Shown here: piece after piece, positions 12,201-25,163 of the stretch | Position numbering within the stretch: position 1 is the stretch's first letter | Layout: each line of letters starts with the position of its first letter | Assembly (NCBI GenBank): GCA_013397435.1 | Contig: VZRG01000168.1 | Location: 258,821 to 322,820, forward strand | DNA from: Erythrocercus mccallii | Taxonomy: Eukaryota > Chordata > Aves > Passeriformes > Dicruridae | Reading direction: 5' to 3' | Length of the DNA stretch: 64,000 bases | Notes under the pieces: model-generated | Databases searched by the model: none | What the model was told of the DNA's origin: nothing | What the model saw: the letters and a program-made list of their open reading frames with translations, nothing else | Made by a program: the position numbers and the translations under genes

Positions 12201-14959
12201 TGGAATAACCATGCATGAGTTCTGGAAGAAAATAAAAATCTCCCTGTTAGGATTTAGTGAGACTGTGGTTTAGAAAAAGGGTAAGGTAGAAGTATTTTTC
12301 TTATGTATTGAAGCTCTCCTACAATCCTTACAACAAAATCAGTAGGTGTACACAGGATAACTGAACGAAGTCTTGGGTTTAAAATGGAATAAAATAACAG
12401 TGACAAGTTAATATAGAGAAAGTGATTATCCAATTTTAGTAAGTCAGCAAGGAACTCCAATTTAAAGCTGAATAGTGAAAGAATTAGAATCAGGTTTTTA
12501 TGATAGGCTAAGCAAACTGCTGCATGCTGAGCGCATCATCTTCTTCTTACACTTGAAGCCTCATCTTGTGTGAGCAAGAAGCAGTCCTCAGCTTCTGATC
12601 TCTCTCTATCTTTTCTCAGGTGGATGATTTCACTAAAAGTCCCAGTACAAGATGCAGTACAATGTAACACCACAGGTCTTACTGGTATCCAAATTATCTC
12701 TGCTTTCTTGTGTGGGTATTACAAAGCGCTTTTGATGGGCTGAAAAGCAAGAAGCTTTTAATCATGTTAAAGAGGATTTATCACTTCTTCTTCATAGTAA
12801 TAGAAGCCTTAGCCCATTCTTTCCAGAGGTTTGCTCTCAGGATAACAGGTGGAACTCAATTTAACAGGAATAATTTCTTGCAGGTATATTCTCAGTATTT
12901 GATATATTTTGTCTGACCATATGACTTCACATTTCAGACAGCTGTTGGATACCTGAGTATCTTTGACAATTGTACTCAATAAAAAGGAAGTATTCTTTAA
13001 ACCATTGATTATTTGTAACTTCCCACCCTCCCATCCATAACTCCTCACTATTGGGACAGATCCTCTGTGTTAGAGTGTGATTTGGGGAGTTTATGCTTAT
13101 AGCTTTCATACACACAAGTGAAATAAAATTCATGTTCCCTGTGACATCAGCAAAGATAGTTTGGATCTACTCTCTATGTTGTACATTTTATTTTGCAAGG
13201 GAAAGCTACTCTGGCTCATTTTTTTTGAAAACACTGGGAACAAAAAAAAATACCAGAAATAAACACCTATACTGAAGATCCATAAATGGACCACATTAGG
13301 CTAATCTATTGCTCTGAAACGTCTTCTGATCTTTTAGGGCACAACTATCTTAATTTTATATCTATTTTTCATACTATGTCCCAAATGATGGTCTTGCAGC
13401 CCACTGTATGTTTTAGGCAAAAAAAAAAGAGGTAAGTATGTGTGCAGAATGTGTCCTCTGACTATGGGACCTGGCATGGCACTAAGATTAGAACCAAGGT
13501 CTTGCTACTGGGAAAGGGCTTTTCTTACCTGGCCTCCAGAAAATCTTTGTTTGAATAATTAATAATCTGGGAAAACAACCAGATGGCTACTGAAGTAAAG
13601 CTGATGGGAAAAGCCTCTGAAGAGCATAGATGTAAGAGAAAGAAAGATTTAGAGGAAATTTCTGTAATTCAAAGGACATTATGTTGAAAGGAAAGTTGTC
13701 TGAGAAAGAGAGTGTAAGAAACACTGACCTATAACCAGTGTCATTCTTGCATATTATGTGCTTTAATGTCTTTCTAACTTTTGTTTTTAATTTTTTCTTT
13801 CTTCTCTGGAACATATGCCACTTATCAATTTTCTTTCTGTAAAAGGCATGCACCAGAGCTGGGCACACATTCCATCTTGGCAGCAGCAGTGATTCTCACT
13901 AATAGTGCTATTAGATACTTCCCACCACTACTCAGCATTCAGCTCTCTATATGTAATTCCTACAAACTGGAGTGCTACTCTGGACCTCACATCCAGCAGA
14001 CTCTCCATTATGATCTCTCTCAGACTCACTTGTTTTTCTAGGTTTCATATTGGATGCCCACCCTACATTCTCTGCTCTCAGATGTATTTATTATTATTTT
14101 ACATGGAGGAAGACAGAATAACATGAACGGGGCCCAGTTTACAAGGTGATCCAGCTTTCTACGTTAGTGATTTGTATTCTTCATAATGATAACCACTCCA
14201 TCAATCTTTGTCAAGAGTAAATTTCATCAGTAATGATTTCATGTCTTCCATATTACTGAAAAATTTTAAATATTGTACAACCAAGAATAGATCACCATGG
14301 GCTCCAGTAAAATCAGAAGAGTCGATAGTTCCTCATTCAGAATGACATTCTGAGAAATGGAGTTTTAAATCCATTTAAAATAAATTTTGGTATGGGATTT
14401 CTGATTTAAATTCAGTAAAGACAAAATGTGAGACAAGAACTTTCACCTTTATCAATAAAATTTGTGGATTTTTTTAATTTCATCATATTAATTTGATAAA
14501 ATATTTGATCATAAGCATCTGGTGATGTTATTTTTTAAATGAATCTCCCTTAAAGCAATGCCTTAATTACTACTTGGTGCTAAATGATGAGAACTTGATT
14601 AACTGAGAACTAAATGCCAGTCATTAAGGCTGCTTATTCAGGTCCCTCTCTAGGGACTTAGATGCTTTGCTGGACATTTGGATCATGCTGAAAGCTAACT
14701 CTGGATGTTCCTAAATTCCTTAGAAGACTAAGCTTTTACTAATAAAGATATCCCAGGTGCTGAACATGTACTGCTGACCTCATGCAAAGCCATAAATGGC
14801 ATAGCAGAAGTGAATTATTCCTTGTATATGTCAGAAACATTCACAAGTGTTGTGTTTCAATGTTTATATCATCTCTCATGTTTGTTTTAGTAGATTTTTC
14901 AAAAATGTGGTTAATGGTTCTGACCTCTCATATAGGCAGATTCTCTTTAACCCAATATC
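9261..14959. other. Intergenic, no gene recognised
   Basis: About 5.7 kb of AT-rich sequence without CR1 or LTR signatures that I recognise. The open frames (60-93 codons, for example 13587-13868 minus) have no splice-site framing, recognisable motifs or codon bias. Some parts may be conserved non-coding DNA, which cannot be judged without an alignment. Confidence 0.55.
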
Positions 14960-16086
14960 CCAGTGCTTAGAGCAACTAGACCCTGAACATTGGTTCAGAG
15001 AGTCCCTTGGGAAAGAGTCCTTAATAACAAAGGGGTTCAGGAAGGCTGGGCATAATTTAAGAAGGAAATCTTAAAGGTGAAGGAACATGCTGTCCTTATT
15101 TATCAAAAGACAAGCCAGCAGGGAAGAAGGTCTGGCTGAACAGGGACCTTTTGCAGGAACTCAGAGAAAAAAAGTTTATGAACTTCGGAAGAAAGGGCAG
15201 GGAACTCAGGAAAATACAAGGGTGTCTTTAGGTTATGGAGACAGAAAATTAGAAAGGAGAAAGCTCAGGTAGAACTAAATATGGCCACAGTTGTAAAATA
15301 CGATAAAAAGTGTTTTTATAAATGCGTTAACAACAAAAGGATGGCTGAGGAAAATGTTCATCCTCTATTGGATGTGGTGGGGAACACAATAGAGGAGGAA
15401 AAGCCTGAGGTACTTAATGCCTTCTTTGCTTCAATCTTTAACAGCAAGACCAGGGCAATTGGCCCCCTGAGCTGTCAGACAGGGACAGGGAGCAGAATAG
15501 AGCCCTTACAATCCAGGAGGAAGTAGTTAGAGGCCTGCTGAGCCACTTAGACACCCTCAAGAATGTAGGGCCAGATGGGATTCATCAAAAGGTACTGAGG
15601 AACCTGGCAGAAGAGCTCACCAAGTTGCTGTTCATCATTTATATCAATCCTGATTAACTGAGCAGACCCCAGATGACTGGAGATTAGTCAGTGTGCTGTC
15701 CATTTGCGTGAAGATTTAGGAGGAGGATCTGGGGAACTACAGGCCTGTTGATACTATATTAATCTCTACAACTACCTGAAAGGAGGTTATAGCAAGGTAG
15801 GGGTTGGCCACTTCTCCCAGGCAACCAGTGACAGGGTGAGAGTCTCAGCTGCACCAGGGCAGGTTCAGGCTGGACATCAGGAACAGTTTCTCCACTGAAA
15901 TGGTTGTCAAGAATTAGAAAGAGCTACCCAGGGGGTTGTTGGAGTCAACCTTCCTGGAAGTATTTAGGAAATGTCTGAACATGACACTTAGTGCTATGGC
16001 TTAGTTGATATGGTGGTGGCTGGTCAAAAGTGGTTGGACTCGATGATCTTGGAGATCTTTTCCAACCTTAATGATTCTATGATTCC
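14960..16086 (+). mobile_element. CR1 LINE with large internal deletion
   Basis: The block starts inside CR1 ORF2 (around CTAGACCCTGAACATTGG, 14977-14994) and proceeds through the linker and early reverse-transcriptase region to about 15755. It then jumps to the 3' end (CTACCTGAAAGGAGGTTATA near 15773) and finishes at TTCCAACCTTAATGATTCTA plus TGATTCC at 16060-16086. Most of the reverse-transcriptase coding segment is missing between the two parts. This may be a deletion within one copy or two adjacent CR1 insertions in the same direction. Confidence 0.94.
15281..15526 (+). pseudogene. CR1 ORF2 fragment (endonuclease-RT linker)
   Basis: An 81-codon open remnant of the CR1 ORF2 polyprotein. 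Residues near the middle read EVLNAFFASIFNSKT, a hallmark of the CR1 segment just before the reverse-transcriptase domain, preceded by a decayed 'KKGFYKY..NKRK.KENV.PLL'-like stretch. The catalytic endonuclease and the YADD-type reverse-transcriptase motif are absent from this fragment. It ends in a premature stop and is not a functional gene. The methionine at its start is incidental, because the ORF2 reading frame enters from upstream sequence that is frameshifted. Confidence 0.85.
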
Positions 16087-18984
16087 ACAACCCATTTATC
16101 CACCAAAATTTAAGAGGAAGTCCAAAATTCCCCATCACATCCCTTGTTCTATTCAGGTCACCCAATGTGAAAATAAAGCCTTACTTTGTTGCTTAGTTAG
16201 ATCCAAGGCTCCATAGATATCTGTGACCAGATGAGTCCCAGATGCTGACTGCTCTTTTGGAGATAAGTGCTTGTGTGCCTGATTTCTGCAAAAACTGTTG
16301 GGATACTTTTCTTAAAATGTTTGTAATAAGAGTTGTTTTGAACCTGTCTTTTTTCTTACCCCTTTGAAGCAGACCCTAGCTACTATGTTGAATGTACAGA
16401 CATGTTCTACTCAACCCATTTTTGATGTTCTACTTTTCATTTTTCTTAACTACAAAGGTAAACTGAAGGTGTGCAAGGACTTAAAAACATGTTCTGTTTA
16501 CACGAAAAATAAAACATCTGCAGATGCGGACTTTTCTATGCCACCTGAAAAATTCAGCTTAGAACAGATGAGGACACAGTCTCAGCATCAGACAGTCCTT
16601 CACAGTAACACTCTGAGGGCTTTGGGGTATGCAAGTATGCCATGTCTTTTAATAGGAGACTCATAAATGACTTACAAATGAGGCTACTTAAGCAAGACAA
16701 ATGTAAGTGACTTCCTTAACAATCAATAACATCAAAAAGGTCTATTTAGGTTACTTTGCTGTACAGGTGGATATCAGCTGTACACATGGAGATATGATCT
16801 GGCAAAAGTGTTTTTTTCACTTTTTAAGATGGGATATATATATATTTATATGATTCTTGCCCAGATGTTTCAATTTATTTGACATTTCACAGTCTTGGCC
16901 TTGCCATGATTTTTCTTCCTTTCTGAATCTGTCCTTCTATTTAGCTGCCAAAGGAATGCAGCTGATATCTAAGGTGTTTCCTTGATGTATCTTAAATATT
17001 CTGATTTATGACTTGCTATTTCACCTGATGGGATCAATCTATCCTTTTGATGTGCATTGTAACACTCCTCTCAATTATGCCATACCCACTGGAAGTTTAT
17101 CTGCCAGCTAAGCCAGTGTTTCCTGATGGCATCTCATGGGTAATACACAGCTGCAGTATGTTTGAACTGTTTTCTTTCACATCTATCTTTCTGATCACTA
17201 CATTACTTTTTCTGATTTAAAAAGAAAATTGTCATTACAAGGAGCAGCAAGCGAAGCATCCTGTCTCTCTTTAGCATTCTGATTCTTTTGCTTGAGACAG
17301 ACCTTGAATCCTATTCCAAGAATAGTTTGAATGTCATATAATGTGACTTTCCCATTTAAACAATATTAGGAAGTAATTTTTCAATTCGTACTATTCCACA
17401 GTGCTCTGCTCTTACTACATTAGAGAGATGACAACTGAACCTGAAAAACAGGGGAAAAACAACAAGTCAAAAGATTATTTTACATACATCCAAGTTCTGG
17501 AGGGAAAAAAAAATCATTAAGGGTTGATTCTGGACACCTTCCTTTTTTTCAGTCCTTTACACTACACTGCTGAATCTTTGACAAGTTTCTTTACTTGTCG
17601 TACAAGGACAGCAGTTCCTCTGATCTTAAAGAGAATAACTATAAACAACCAAACACAATCACTTACATGCCCCAACCAATGACTCCACACATAAACAAGA
17701 TAAATTAAATCAGATTTGTTTGATCTTAAATTTAATATAATAAATCTCTTTTTTCATTATTTTTTCTTTCCTTTCCCTCAAATACCTAGTTTCTAAAGTA
17801 ATATATGAGCAATCATCCTATAATTTGGTTCAGAACATGAAGAATGAGGCAAATGCAGTATACACATCTTCCCCCTTCTTTTTCTTGGCAAAATGGAATA
17901 CAGCAATGCTATCTTGTAAGCTGACACTAATATACATCTAGAATAAGCAGGTTAGGAAGGCTCTGTAGAGGATCAGGCTTCCTGCTAGGTCAATGGGAAC
18001 ATTCATTATATTATGAAATAAGCATCTAAAATAAATAGCAGTCTTCTTTTATATAGGATGTCTGTCCATATAGAGGATGCCCTTATCTCCCTTCTCCATA
18101 TGTCTACTTCTAAACGGTAACTCTGGAAAGAATCTATATTGATACTTTAAACTTTACACCAAAACACATTAAATAAAATTAATGTATTTATTCAAAAGAA
18201 CATATCCAAACATAATCCAAACAAAAATATGGAAGTTATTACCAATCACTTCAATATAAACAAATCCTTAGACTTAAACACCACCAACTAAGGTAAAGAT
18301 TCACAATGGAAAATTACAACTATTTTTGGGTTTGCCCTGCCTTAACATCTCTATGAGCATAATGTCTAGTTCTAGCCAGAAGCTCTATAAATAGTTCCTG
18401 AACTCAAAGTCTGAAGGTTATGGGATGTAGGAAGCTTCTACTTCTCCCTGTCTAGTCATTCTAGCAGTTATGCTCTTGGGCTACTTGCTAAAGCAGGCTC
18501 TGCAGACAAGGCCAGACTTAATTGACAGAAGCATTATTACAGGCTGATTAAGAATTTATAATTAACACCTGTGTGATTATTTTAAATACTTCTCTGGCAT
18601 CTAAATGTTGGACCTAATGAAGTGGAACGATTCACTGCATCGAAGGCATCTAAGTCAGAAAGATATTTTACAGCTGGAGAGAGAGATGCACTTTCAGAGG
18701 GGTATTCAGGTCCTCTGACTCATACCTCTGATGGTGGTCTTTATCCATTTTAGCTTGGGATTTTTCAGTTTGTTTCCCACTAACAAGGGAGGAGAGTGGG
18801 AGGAATTCAGAGTTTATAATGCATATCAACCTTTCAGTCCTTTGAACATTTTCCCTTTCATGTACAGTCCCTTGTTTGTTTTATGCATTTTTTTCTTTTG
18901 TACACATTGGTGAAAAAAATTGCCTATATAGCCATTAAAAAAAAAGCATTTTTTATGTGACTTCCATTATCTGAATGATACCTG
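16087..18984. other. Intergenic, no gene recognised
   Basis: AT-rich sequence. A 100-codon open frame (16364-16666 plus) has no recognisable motif. A short TATATATAT tract lies near 16834-16851. Nothing else is supportable. Confidence 0.55.
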
Positions 18985-19376
18985 GTTTAGAGGAAAAGCT
19001 CAGAAAGTTGTAATTGTTCAGCTTGGAGAAGAGAAGGCTCCAGGGACACCTTAATGTGACCTTACACTACTTAAAGGTGTGTAAGAAAGATGGGCAGAAA
19101 CTTTTGGTAGTGTCAATTGCAAAAGTACAAGAAGTAATGGTTTTAAACTACAAAAGAGTAGATTCAGATTAGCTACAAGGAAGAAATTCTTTACTATAGG
19201 GATAGTGAGACAAGTTGGCCAGGGAGGAAGCAGCTGCCGTCTCTGGTAACATCCAAAATTGGGTTGGATGGGACTCTGAGCAACCTGATCTAGTGGGAGA
19301 TGTCCCTGCTCAGTACAGGAGCTGTTGTGCTTGGTGGCTTTTATTGGTCTCTTTCAATCCAAACTATTCTATGATA
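18985..19376 (+). mobile_element. CR1 LINE 3' end, old and diverged
   Basis: A decayed CR1 3' segment. It carries CAGCTTGGAGAAGAGAAGGC (19019-19038), an AGATTAGCTACAAGGAAGAA block (19167-19186), GGGTTGGATGGGACTCTGAG (19261-19280), and a degenerate terminal CAAACTATTCTATGATA (19360-19376). It is more diverged than the copies at 7376-8487 and 28215-29190, suggesting an older insertion. Confidence 0.85.
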
Positions 19377-20959
19377 GATATCAAGCTAAATATTCTCAGT
19401 GCTGTGTGGTAGCAGCTTGTTCCCTTTTGTTCCCTAGGAGCAGTGTCTTCTGTAAGGTATCATTATCACTAGCTCTCCTTAGAAACTCATATTCTTCAAT
19501 TACTTGCAAAAAATATAATTCATTAATTTGATTTATGTGAATGCTCAGAATACTGGTCAAAGAATTGATTGGATCCTCAGTATTTGCGAAGTATTTAAAG
19601 AGAATTTTATTTCCTTCTAACTTAAGTCTTTATGCTGTCAGTTGTCATTTATCTATGCATGGTTATATACTCATTCTCACAGGAGCTTCTACCATATGTT
19701 CAACCACTGCTAAAAGTAAACTTTAAAAAAGGCAGGAGTTTTGAAGTGATTGATTTTTCAGAAACAGAAAATAAACAGAAACTAAATGGGTATCCTAAAT
19801 ACATTGCCTATAATTCTGCTAAATCAAACCTTTTGTGTTGTGTAGGAGTCTGCTGATGCCCAGCACAGTGATTCACCTCCCTTTATTTTATACTCTGTTT
19901 GTTTTTCCTGGCTTTCTCCAGTGACAGGAAAGCAAACATTGCTGATGTATATTACATATCTGCTCCTTCCAAAATGAGACAGGCTTTCGTTTTAGCAGAC
20001 AGCTAAGAACTCATAAAAATGAGATGTCCTGTTTTTCTCAGACTCAGAGCAAATTGACATGGTTGTTGTATTTCCTGTAGTTTGTTTAACAAACCAACCA
20101 AACCAAAGAAAACATTAATCTACAGGAAGATGACAGAAAGCAGTTTAAAGCTGATGGCAGTTGTTCTTAGACCCCCATCACAGCGAAATTTTGAGTTATG
20201 AGAAAAAAGTAACTTTAAATTAGATGCTGCTATGACAGTTTTCTATTTAGCTAAAAATAAAAAGGCGTTTTGGAATTATATTCTAGTTCCACACTTTTCT
20301 AACTAAAGTGGGTTTGCACAACATGGATGGCAGTTTGATAATGGCTTGTTTATTATAGGTCCTGCCTAATTTGGGGGTCTAGTTTAGCCAGTTACCGTAG
20401 CAGATCAGTATGACGAAGGAAGATGAATAGGATGGCATTCAGATTACATTTATTAGAACAGCAAAACAATGTCTACCATTACCAATAGCTAGACTCATTT
20501 TTTCACTGGACATTCTGAGGTAAAGTTATTTGAGGAACTAATCATTGTTCCAGTAACTTGTATTAATCTATATTTTTGGCTTATGTGATATCCCCATAAT
20601 AAAGTATTTTACTTAAACCAGTTATATATATAAATATATAAATATATATATATGTATATAAAGCTTAAATTTCAACCAACTACTCATGTGGTCATGTGCC
20701 TGTCAAAGAGCCTTTGTTCACTCTGCAGAAGAAGCTTTAAAAGGAAAATGTAGTTACGAAGATAAAAAATGGGAGAGAAAACATGATTCATGAGTTGTCT
20801 TAGCTCATCATAAATTGCTAATAACTCCCTATTCCCCAGTCCTCAGACCCTATTATGTCATTAGCATTTAAACCATCTGAACTTCTTTATATAATTCAGA
20901 AAAACAGGGCTTGTTCAGACTTAAACCTCAGATGCAGTGTCAACATCCTAAATATTTTT
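19377..20959. other. Intergenic, no gene recognised
   Basis: AT-rich sequence with short chance open frames only. It includes the AT dinucleotide tract at 20622-20660. Confidence 0.55.
20622..20660. repeat. (TA)n microsatellite, interrupted
   Basis: Alternating TA with single A, AA and G interruptions over about 39 bases. Confidence 0.9.
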
Positions 20960-21656
20960 ATTTAATTGTTGTGCAATTGTGGAAAAAAATCTCCATAGCT
21001 TTAGGAGACTTACTTGTCTTGGTTGCAGAGAGGTGGTAGAACTTGGACCCAAATGTGCCTCTTGCTAGGTTGCTGTTCTATACCATTGACATCTTTGCTG
21101 GGGGCCGTGGTTCCAGGGGGAGAAAAAAGGACAGCGTCCTTGAACTGCATTATTTTGTCTCCCTGTCCATCAGGGAGGTTGCAGGGATCAACTCTGCAGA
21201 CCTGGTCCTCTGCCACCAATGCCCATCCCCTTCCTCTACCTCCAAGAGCAGGCACCAAGGTGTGGTGCTGAAAAAGCGGCACCAGTGCAGGAGGCAGCCA
21301 CAGGGAACAGAGCAGCAGAAGGGAGGTGTCTGACCTGAGTCTGACCCGAGCCAGGAGGAACAGGAGCCAAGCCAAAGGGAGCCCAGTGGAACCGAGCAGA
21401 GCAGCCCAAAGCAGCAATGCCAATGATGGAAACTGCAGTGAGGAATCAAGTCCAGCATCCGAGGAGGAGAATACTTTCATTATTAATATTGTTGTTGTTA
21501 CTGTTTGGCTTTTATTTCATTACTGTTTCCTTTCTCTAAATTGTTATCTCAATCCATAGTCTCTGACTGTCCCTCTCCTGCTCAAGGGGACAGGGGAGTC
21601 CTAGAGTTTAATTTCCAGCTAGTTTTAAATAACCACAATCCCTAACTCCCTTTCAA
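20960..21656 (+). mobile_element. Probable ERV LTR, 3' end near 21656
   Basis: This GC-rich island stands out in an AT-rich setting. The right part has the layout of an avian ERV LTR 3' end: a T-rich stretch (TTGTTGTTGTTACTGTTTGG, about 21490-21509), TTTCCTTTCTCTAAATTGTT (21524-21543), ATCTCAATCCATAG, a GGGGACAGGGGAGTCCTAGA stretch (21577-21596), then TTTCCAGCTAGTTTTAAATA and ACCACAATCCC (21611-21641). I cannot define the left end or a target-site duplication. The GC richness explains the open frames on both strands (156 codons minus, 96 and 85 plus). They carry no motif that I recognise, so I do not call a gene. Confidence 0.5.
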
Positions 21657-24600
21657 TGTCATTTATCGTTGTATCTGAAGTGAAACAATAACCACACACA
21701 GGCTTTTATAGACATATTTAGTTCATGAGTACAGACCCCTTAAAAGAAGTGGAAGACTTTCATTGAGCAACTTCTCATCTGTCAGTATCTGAAGTATCAC
21801 CTCTTTATGAAACAAAACTTTGCTGCATATTTTTTTTCCTTGATGGAAGAAGGGTTCAGCATTTGTATGACAGTTTTCCTAAACTAAAATAGTCTGGAAC
21901 TCAGCTTTAGCATTTTTCATGCCTATTCATTCAATTAAACCTTCCAGCATTGAACTAACGTAGTAGGAAAAAGATTTTATATTACTATAACTAATTATTT
22001 GAAAAGAAGCGAATGAACTGAGACTGTAGAGATGCCAACATTAAAAAAACCAAACTAGGGTATACAATCCTAAGACCTTTATTGTAATATCTCTCTAAAC
22101 CAGTTGCAGGGTATCTACATCTGCCTGAAATATCTCATTTTAACAGATTCAGAATTACACAAATCCATCTTTAGGATTTTAATAAAGTTATATGTCCTCG
22201 AGCAAAATTCTCCCTCTGGAATAGAGGAAAAGGTGTCCAAAACAGTCATAAGTATGTGTGAGAATTTCAGTTTACAGACAATTATTTTGGAATTAGACTC
22301 AGCCTTTATGTTACAGAATCTTTTCTGTATAGGGTTGCCTTAAAATTACAAATTGTGTAAAAATAAAATTTTAATTTTTTTAACTTTACTTCTTTCATGG
22401 AAGCTTCAGTTTATAAATTCAGCTCTGAAACACAGACTGAGAAATATCCCTTTTTAATGGCAAAATTATTCTTTTCAGAGGAACAACACTGGTTCATTTA
22501 TATGCACAACTGACATCTCATCAAGTAATGATCCACAGAATGAAAAAAACCTGAAAATAAAGACTCTGTTTACTGATAATAGATTCATTAGGATCTCTAT
22601 CCTGCTGCCAACAGGCACAGGAAAAAGTTTTTTGGCTACATGTTCTGGCTACTCCTAGTGTTGATGGAAGAACTGAAACATCTTTCAAGGCCATCCAAGT
22701 GAAAGGAGATCTTTGTTCTGTGTTCCAGTGGGACTGAAAACACACATTTTGAAACTCAAAGGTGTATGCTCTAGGAAGACTTAGATGATGTTTGTTAACA
22801 GAGGAGGTTCCAACAGGGGAAGTTAGACTAAATGTGTCACTGTTAAATTTATGATGAGTTCTAGAGACCCAGACACTTCTAAGTTCCAAAAAAATCCCAA
22901 AGTAATGTAGAATATGAAGGAAAATTATTTTTTGCCTGTATTTCACAAAAGCAGATTCATTGACTGCATAATTTTGTTTGAATAAAATATTCAAATTGAA
23001 GTTTAACCTTAGCTTACTCGGAATGCAAAATATTTTCATGGTGTACCTTGCAAGACATCCAAAAAATATATATGGAAAGTATTCAGTTATTCTATTAGAC
23101 CCTAAGCATAGATATTCATCGCATATTACAATTTTAAAAATCAATATAAATAATATATTTCTTCCAAATGTATTCTTCTATGTCCTATTTTAAAAATCTT
23201 AATGCTATGAGTGATTGAGGAAAGAAGTGGGTTCAAATTTGGTTTCATATTAGTTGTAAAAGATATCAGCTCTTGGGGATCAGATCTTGGGTCACAGGAA
23301 CTCTCACATTGCCAAAAGGTCAGGTGACAAGACATGAATTTTGGTGCACCAGTCTGTGTGAAGGGGACTCCCAACACTGCCCAAGAGTGCATTTCACCCC
23401 AGAAAAAAACATGGTAGCAAGGATGATGATGAACTGGTTAAACAATAACCAGGGAATTACCAAGGAGCTTTGGAAGAATAAGAAGATCTAGCTCTAAAAG
23501 AAGTTTAAGAAATATGAAAATTTAGTTGGTGAGAGGAGATACTTTGGAGAGGAAAGATGAGCATGACCCTGTGGCACTAGGGATCTACGTGGACTTAGCA
23601 GCATAGCCCTTCATGGACACCTCTAGCAGTGGAAAAAAGTGCAATATTATGAAAACAGGAATCCAGGAACACTTTAATCTCTTTTGTCTCTCACAAATAG
23701 CATCATTTTGTAGCTTTCATAGCTTTCATTCCCAGGGTTAGGTTCAAAGTTGTATAGAAAACAAAACTGAACTTACATCAATCCTTCCAGCAACAGTAGT
23801 AGTAAGAAAAAAGTAAATGAAGACAGCTGTCCACTCTGCCTCTAACAATTTTTTTTCACCTAATGGAGTTTATAGCGCACCTCTGAGATGCAGATGAGAG
23901 AGAAGTTGGCAAATATGAGAGTCCTTCTGCTGATAATCGTTCTATTTTGCATATCTCTCAAGCCAGAGAGATTGCTATGCTATTTGTTGCTGTCTTTTAG
24001 TAATGTTTACAATACATTTAGCAATTTTAAATTTGTAGTTTGCAGTTATAGTGAAGAAAAAAGAAAACATTCTTTAAGGATTAGGGATGCTAACATAATC
24101 AACTTGAAAAAATAACGTAACTTCTGCTTGGTACAAAATAATCTCAGAAGACATATTTTCCTTACCTCAATTTTATGAATCATATTTTGATTAATAAAAA
24201 AAGTTCTGCTAAAAGATTCTATGTGACTATGAGATGATCATTACTTTTAGTACATCACAAATCACGTATTTCCATTGTTGCTCTGTCCCTTTCTACTACT
24301 ATCAAATACTTCAGCCAAGTGAGCCCAAACTCAGGACCCCATGTCTCTCTAGGAAAGTATTTAAACATACAGATTTCCCTGCTGATCAGATTTTAATTCT
24401 CCTACCTAAATATCACATATGGCTGGGGCTATAATGTCTCGTTATATGCTTGAAACTTCTCTCTCTGTGAGTACATGTGAGCAGTTCAGCTGCTTTTTTA
24501 TTGCATCACTCTTAAAGTACATGGAGCCATACCCTTCCAGTCAAATATTTTTACTGATTCAGACATTTACAACATTTGGATATAATCAATGTCCCTGGAA

Positions 24601-24899
24601 CCTTTGCTGAAATCATTACAGGGACTTTGGTTCACCAACAAAGCTTTGAAATGCAGGAAGTTTTGCAAAGAATGTTCCTACAATTTCTTTGTTAAGTTCT
24701 CCTGAAGATGTGTATACCTAGGAAATGGTCTCTAATTAAACTGAAGAGTCAAATAACTTACATGTGCAGTTCATAGACGCAGTGGAATATGGGGAAATAA
24801 GGATGTGCAGTTTGTTAGGGTGTCTTGTTAGTGAATACTCAACATAAAAGCCTAGGAAAAGATACAGTAGAAGTAATAAATTAAACATCCAGATGCACA
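21657..24899. other. Intergenic, one long unexplained open frame
   Basis: AT-rich sequence with no recognisable transposon. It contains the 207-codon minus-strand frame listed separately and several shorter chance frames. A small tandem duplication (TAGCTTTCA twice) lies around 23711-23728. Confidence 0.5.
22521..23144 (-). other. Unassigned 207-codon open frame
   Basis: This is the longest open frame in the window. The translation is rich in Phe, Ile, Ser and Lys, has no obvious signal peptide, and shows no domain or motif that I recognise. Neither end is framed by convincing splice sites or a CpG-rich promoter. At roughly 37% GC, stop codons should occur about once per 15 codons, so a 207-codon run is unlikely by chance (rough expectation below 0.01 in 64 kb). 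That is an estimate and ignores local composition. It could be a decayed transposon gene, an exon of an unknown transcript, or chance. I do not assign a function. Confidence 0.15.
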
Positions 24900-25155
24900 T
24901 ACCCTAATGAGCCAGAGATAACAGAGACTGTATCAAAGACCAAAGATTTCAGGTGCCTGATTGAGACAGGAAACAGATAGAACCACTCAAAGCCTTGAGA
25001 AGGTTCATCCTCATGTTTTGTAACTGATAAGAAATGTGAAACAAGATTATCCTGACATTTATAATAAAGAAATTTATTATGGGATATTCAAAGGGGCTTG
25101 TGAGATTGTGGATTTTGTAATAGGATGCTTTGGAGAAGGGCCTAAGAAGACAGTG

Positions 25156-25163
25156 TATAAATA
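25156..25163 (+). promoter_or_regulatory. TATA box of the putative LTR
   Basis: TATAAATA, placed about 77 bases before an ATTAAA poly(A) signal. This spacing is typical of an LTR, in which promoter and poly(A) signal flank the short R region. Confidence 0.4.

Noticed and set aside
21010..21480. 156-codon minus-strand frame beginning with a Leu-rich stretch that resembles a membrane segment
   Set aside because: It lies in the GC-rich LTR-like block, with overlapping frames open on both strands. The Leu-rich segment comes from the CAGCAG/GAGCAG-rich DNA composition. No retroviral or cellular domain was recognised.
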